Below the pieces are notes generated by a model. The model saw nothing but the letters and a program-made list of their open reading frames with translations, made no database searches and was not told the DNA's origin. Made by a program: the position numbers and the translations under genes. A DNA stretch of 64,000 nucleotides from Methylobacterium sp. J-076 (GTDB lineage Bacteria; Pseudomonadota; Alphaproteobacteria; Rhizobiales; Beijerinckiaceae): contig NZ_JAKSXW010000133.1 in the NCBI RefSeq assembly GCF_022829405.1, positions 124,001 to 188,000 of the forward strand. Reading direction: 5' to 3'. Shown in pieces: positions 61,492-64,000 of this stretch. The stretch's first letter is position 1. Each line of letters opens with the position of its first letter.

Positions 61492-63711
61492 ATGCGCCAG
61501 TACGAACTCGTCGAGCGGGTCAAGCGCTACAACCCCGCAGCGAACGAGGATCTGCTCAACCGCGCCTACGTCTATGCGATGCAGGCCCACGGGACGCAGA
61601 AGCGGGCCTCGGGCGACCCGTTCTTCGCCCACCCCCTCGAAGTCGCGGCGATCCTCACCGATCTCCACCTCGACGATGCGACGATCATCGCCGCCGTCCT
61701 GCACGACACGGTGGAGGACACCGAGGCGACCCTGGAGGAGATCCGGCGCCTGTTCGGCGACGAGATCGGCGCCCTGGTCGATGGGCTGACCAAGCTCAAG
61801 CGGCTCGACCTCGTCTCAAAACAGGCCGCCCAGGGCGAGAACTTCCGCAAGCTGCTGCTGGCCGTCGCGGCGGACGTGCGCGTGCTTCTCGTGAAGCTCG
61901 CCGACCGGCTGCACAACATGCGCACCCTGGAGCACATGCGCGACGACAAGCGTCGCCGCATCGCCCAGGAGACCCTGGACATCTACGCGCCGCTCGCCGC
62001 CCGGATGGGCATGCAGGAGCTGCGCGAGGAGCTGGAGGATCTGGGCTTCCGCTTCCTCGAACCCGAGATCTACGCGACGATCACCGAGCGCCTGTCCCGG
62101 CTCACCGCCAAGTCGGGCCGGATGGTCGAGGACATCGAGCAGGTCCTGTCGGACAAGCTTTCGGCCCGGGGCCTCGAGGCCGAGGTGACGGGGCGGCAGA
62201 AGCGGCCCTATTCCATCTGGTCGAAGATGGAGCGCAAGTCGCTCGCCTTCGAACAGCTGTCGGACATCTTCGGCTTCCGGGTGATCGTGAACGCCCTGGA
62301 GGATTGCTACGCGGCGCTGGGCGTCGTCCACACCAGCTGGCCGATGGTGCCGGGTCGCTACAAGGACTACATCTCGACCCCCAAGCAGAACGATTACCGC
62401 TCCATCCACACGACGGTGATCGGCCCGCAGAGCCAGCGCGTCGAGCTTCAGATCCGCACGCAGGCCATGGACGACATCGCCGAGTACGGCATCGCCGCCC
62501 ATGCCCACTACAAGGACGTGAAGGGCCGTGGGACCGAGGGCGGCATCCACCCGACGCTCGCCACGGAGAGCGGCGCCTACCAGTGGCTGCGGCGCACCAT
62601 CGAGCTCCTGGCCGAGGGCGACAGCCCCGAGGAGTTCCTGGAGCACACCAAGCTCGAACTCTTCCAGGACCAGGTGTTCTGCTTCACCCCGAAGGGCCGG
62701 CTGATCGCCCTGCCCCGGGGCGCGACCCCCATCGACTTCGCCTATGCCGTGCACACCGATGTCGGCAACTCGGCGGTCGGCGCCAAGATCAACGGCCGCA
62801 TGGCGCCGCTGCTGCATGAGCTGGCGAACGGCGACGAGGTGGAGATCAGCCGTTCGGACGGCGCCTCGCCCCCCGCCGCCTGGGAATCCCTGGTGGTGAC
62901 CGGCAAGGCGCGCTCGGCGATCCGCCGGGCGACCCGCGCGGCCGTGCGGCGGCAATACGCGGGGCTCGGCCGGCAGATCCTGGAACGGGCCTTCGAGCGG
63001 GCGGCCAAGAGCTTCTCCGAGGACAAGTTGCGCGGGGCGCTGCCCCGCCTCGCCCGGTCCACCACGGAGGACGTGTTCGCCGCCGTCGGGCGCGGCGAGA
63101 TGTTCTCCGGCGACGTCGTGCGGGCGGTCTATCCCGACCACCGGGACGAGCGCCGCCCCGCCGCGGGGCAGGCGCCGGTCAACGGCGCGGGCCGCCTCGT
63201 CCGCTCGCCGGACCAGACCATGCGCCTCACCTTCAACGGGGGGGACGAGGCCTCCCTGGACGCGATCCCGATCCGCGGCCTCGCGGGGGATTTGCCGGTC
63301 ACCTTCGCCCCCAACGGCGGGGCCGTGCCGGGGGACCGGATCGTCGGCATCCTCACGCCCGGCGTCGGCGTGACGGTCTACCCGATCCAGTCCGCCGCGC
63401 TCGCCGCCTTCGACAACGAGCCCGAGCGGTGGCTCGACGTCCGCTGGGACACCGAGGCGTCGAGCATGGAGCGGTTCCCCGCCCGCCTGTCGCTGCAATC
63501 GATCAACGAGCCGGGCGTCTTCGCGCAGATCGCCCAGGTGATCGCCGACCACGACGGCAACATCGACAACATCTCGATGAAGCGCCGCACCCAGGACTTC
63601 ACCGACATCACCCTCGACCTGTCGGTCTGGGATCTTCAGCATCTCAACGCCATCGTCGCCGAGTTGCGCAGCAAGAGGCCCGTCAGCAGCGTCCAGCGGG
63701 TGAACGGCTGA
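61492..63711 (+). CDS. rsh: bifunctional (p)ppGpp synthetase/hydrolase (Rsh)
   Basis: This is the single long Rel/SpoT homologue expected in alphaproteobacteria, controlling the stringent response. The 739 residues hold an HD hydrolase domain (H47, HD at 71-72 in AVLHDTVEDTEAT), a synthetase domain (KRPYSIWSKMERK, DIFGFRVIVNALEDCY, DYISTPKQNDYRSIHT), a TGS domain (VFCFTPKGRLIALPRGATP) and a C-terminal ACT domain (SLQSINEPGVFAQIAQVIA). Both catalytic parts are intact. ATG 61492 (MRQYELVERV) is the conserved N-terminus. A GGAGG at 61467-61471 sits unusually far upstream. Confidence 0.95.
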   Translation: MRQYELVERVKRYNPAANEDLLNRAYVYAMQAHGTQKRASGDPFFAHPLEVAAILTDLHLDDATIIAAVLHDTVEDTEATLEEIRRLFGDEIGALVDGLTKLKRLDLVSKQAAQGENFRKLLLAVAADVRVLLVKLADRLHNMRTLEHMRDDKRRRIAQETLDIYAPLAARMGMQELREELEDLGFRFLEPEIYATITERLSRLTAKSGRMVEDIEQVLSDKLSARGLEAEVTGRQKRPYSIWSKMERKSLAFEQLSDIFGFRVIVNALEDCYAALGVVHTSWPMVPGRYKDYISTPKQNDYRSIHTTVIGPQSQRVELQIRTQAMDDIAEYGIAAHAHYKDVKGRGTEGGIHPTLATESGAYQWLRRTIELLAEGDSPEEFLEHTKLELFQDQVFCFTPKGRLIALPRGATPIDFAYAVHTDVGNSAVGAKINGRMAPLLHELANGDEVEISRSDGASPPAAWESLVVTGKARSAIRRATRAAVRRQYAGLGRQILERAFERAAKSFSEDKLRGALPRLARSTTEDVFAAVGRGEMFSGDVVRAVYPDHRDERRPAAGQAPVNGAGRLVRSPDQTMRLTFNGGDEASLDAIPIRGLAGDLPVTFAPNGGAVPGDRIVGILTPGVGVTVYPIQSAALAAFDNEPERWLDVRWDTEASSMERFPARLSLQSINEPGVFAQIAQVIADHDGNIDNISMKRRTQDFTDITLDLSVWDLQHLNAIVAELRSKRPVSSVQRVNG

Positions 63712-63880
63712 GGTCGGCCCGGCCGATCGACCCCGGTGATACTTGAGGTTGCCAATTGTGCCGGTGCGACCAAGCGATCTTCAACTCGCCTTGACTTCGC
63801 AACGCCCCTCCGCGATCCTGTACAGGTCTCCGACGGCTCGCGATTGCGCGCCTGCCCTCGGCGCCGAAATTTCTGAATCC

Positions 63881-63899
63881 TTTATTGATCGTCAATAAA
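63881..63899. repeat. AT-rich 8-bp inverted repeat at the end of the window
   Basis: TTTATTGA, TCG, TCAATAAA is a perfect palindrome about 170 bp after the rsh stop, at the start of a ~120-bp region of far lower GC than the rest of the window. It could be the rsh terminator or mark the edge of a foreign segment beyond the window. No gene is seen in 63712-64000. Confidence 0.55.
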
Positions 63900-64000
63900 G
63901 ACGTTTCTTATTGTTATTGTGAAAGATGTTACCCGATGATCCGCTGACGGCGATGCGCCACGCATAAATCGTTCGATTTTGATATCTCTGGTTTTACGGA

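Overview
The window is about 70% GC, almost fully coding and bacterial. The gene set points to an alphaproteobacterium of the order Hyphomicrobiales, most likely Methylobacterium or a close relative: an RNase E with a large acidic insertion in its S1 domain, the rpoZ-rsh pair with one bifunctional (p)ppGpp enzyme, a Rhodobacter-type PmtA, a GntR-regulated C-P lyase cluster and scattered GTCATTGCGAG-type palindromic repeats. The genus is inferred from recognised protein families only. I found no rRNA, tRNA, CRISPR array, phage genes or insertion sequence.

Left part (1-14 kb). After the C-terminal half of an M32 carboxypeptidase comes a complete phosphonate C-P lyase cluster. phnG-H-I-J-K-L-M-N runs leftward, phnF diverges from phnG across a perfect palindromic operator, and phnC-D-E1-E2 forms a second leftward operon. 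A hexapeptide-repeat transferase and a 2H-phosphoesterase-like (DUF1045) gene lie upstream of phnC. Two PHO-box-like direct repeats, 14/18 identical to each other, precede phnG and phnC. phnP is absent, and the 2H-phosphoesterase-like protein is a candidate to replace it. PhnJ carries an in-frame insertion of a palindromic repeat.

14-24 kb. Membrane-lipid genes follow: psd (phosphatidylserine decarboxylase), a divergent class III aminotransferase, an unknown membrane protein and pmtA. Next is a YhaN/YhaO (SbcCD-like) ATPase-nuclease pair, then a fasciclin-domain protein convergent with an ECF sigma/anti-sigma pair that recalls the SigK/RskA/MPT70 arrangement of mycobacteria.

25-34 kb. A three-gene EmrA-EmrB-NodT drug efflux operon diverges from its TetR regulator. 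A small hypothetical gene and glycolate oxidase subunits glcE-glcF follow, without glcD.

34-49 kb. rne has a long leader. Then come a soluble chemoreceptor, an RND pump without an adaptor, a TerB-like protein, the cstA-ybdD pyruvate/peptide transporter pair, a 3-hydroxyisobutyrate-dehydrogenase-family gene, and an orphan ureE with a very His-rich tail overlapping cdh (CDP-diacylglycerol pyrophosphatase).

49-64 kb. A glycine-zipper lipoprotein, a DjlA-like co-chaperone, an AmpD/AmiD-type amidase, a TerC-family protein, a BaiN-like flavoprotein and a collagen-like secreted protein precede a mostly leftward group of rpoN, glmU, a class II aldolase and glmS. The divergent rpoZ-rsh pair closes the coding part. 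The last ~120 bases turn abruptly AT-rich.

Two families of palindromic repeats occur throughout: A, GTCATTGCGAG-type hairpins of ~30-100 bp, and B, C-run/G-run hairpins. They account for most intergenic space longer than 100 bp.
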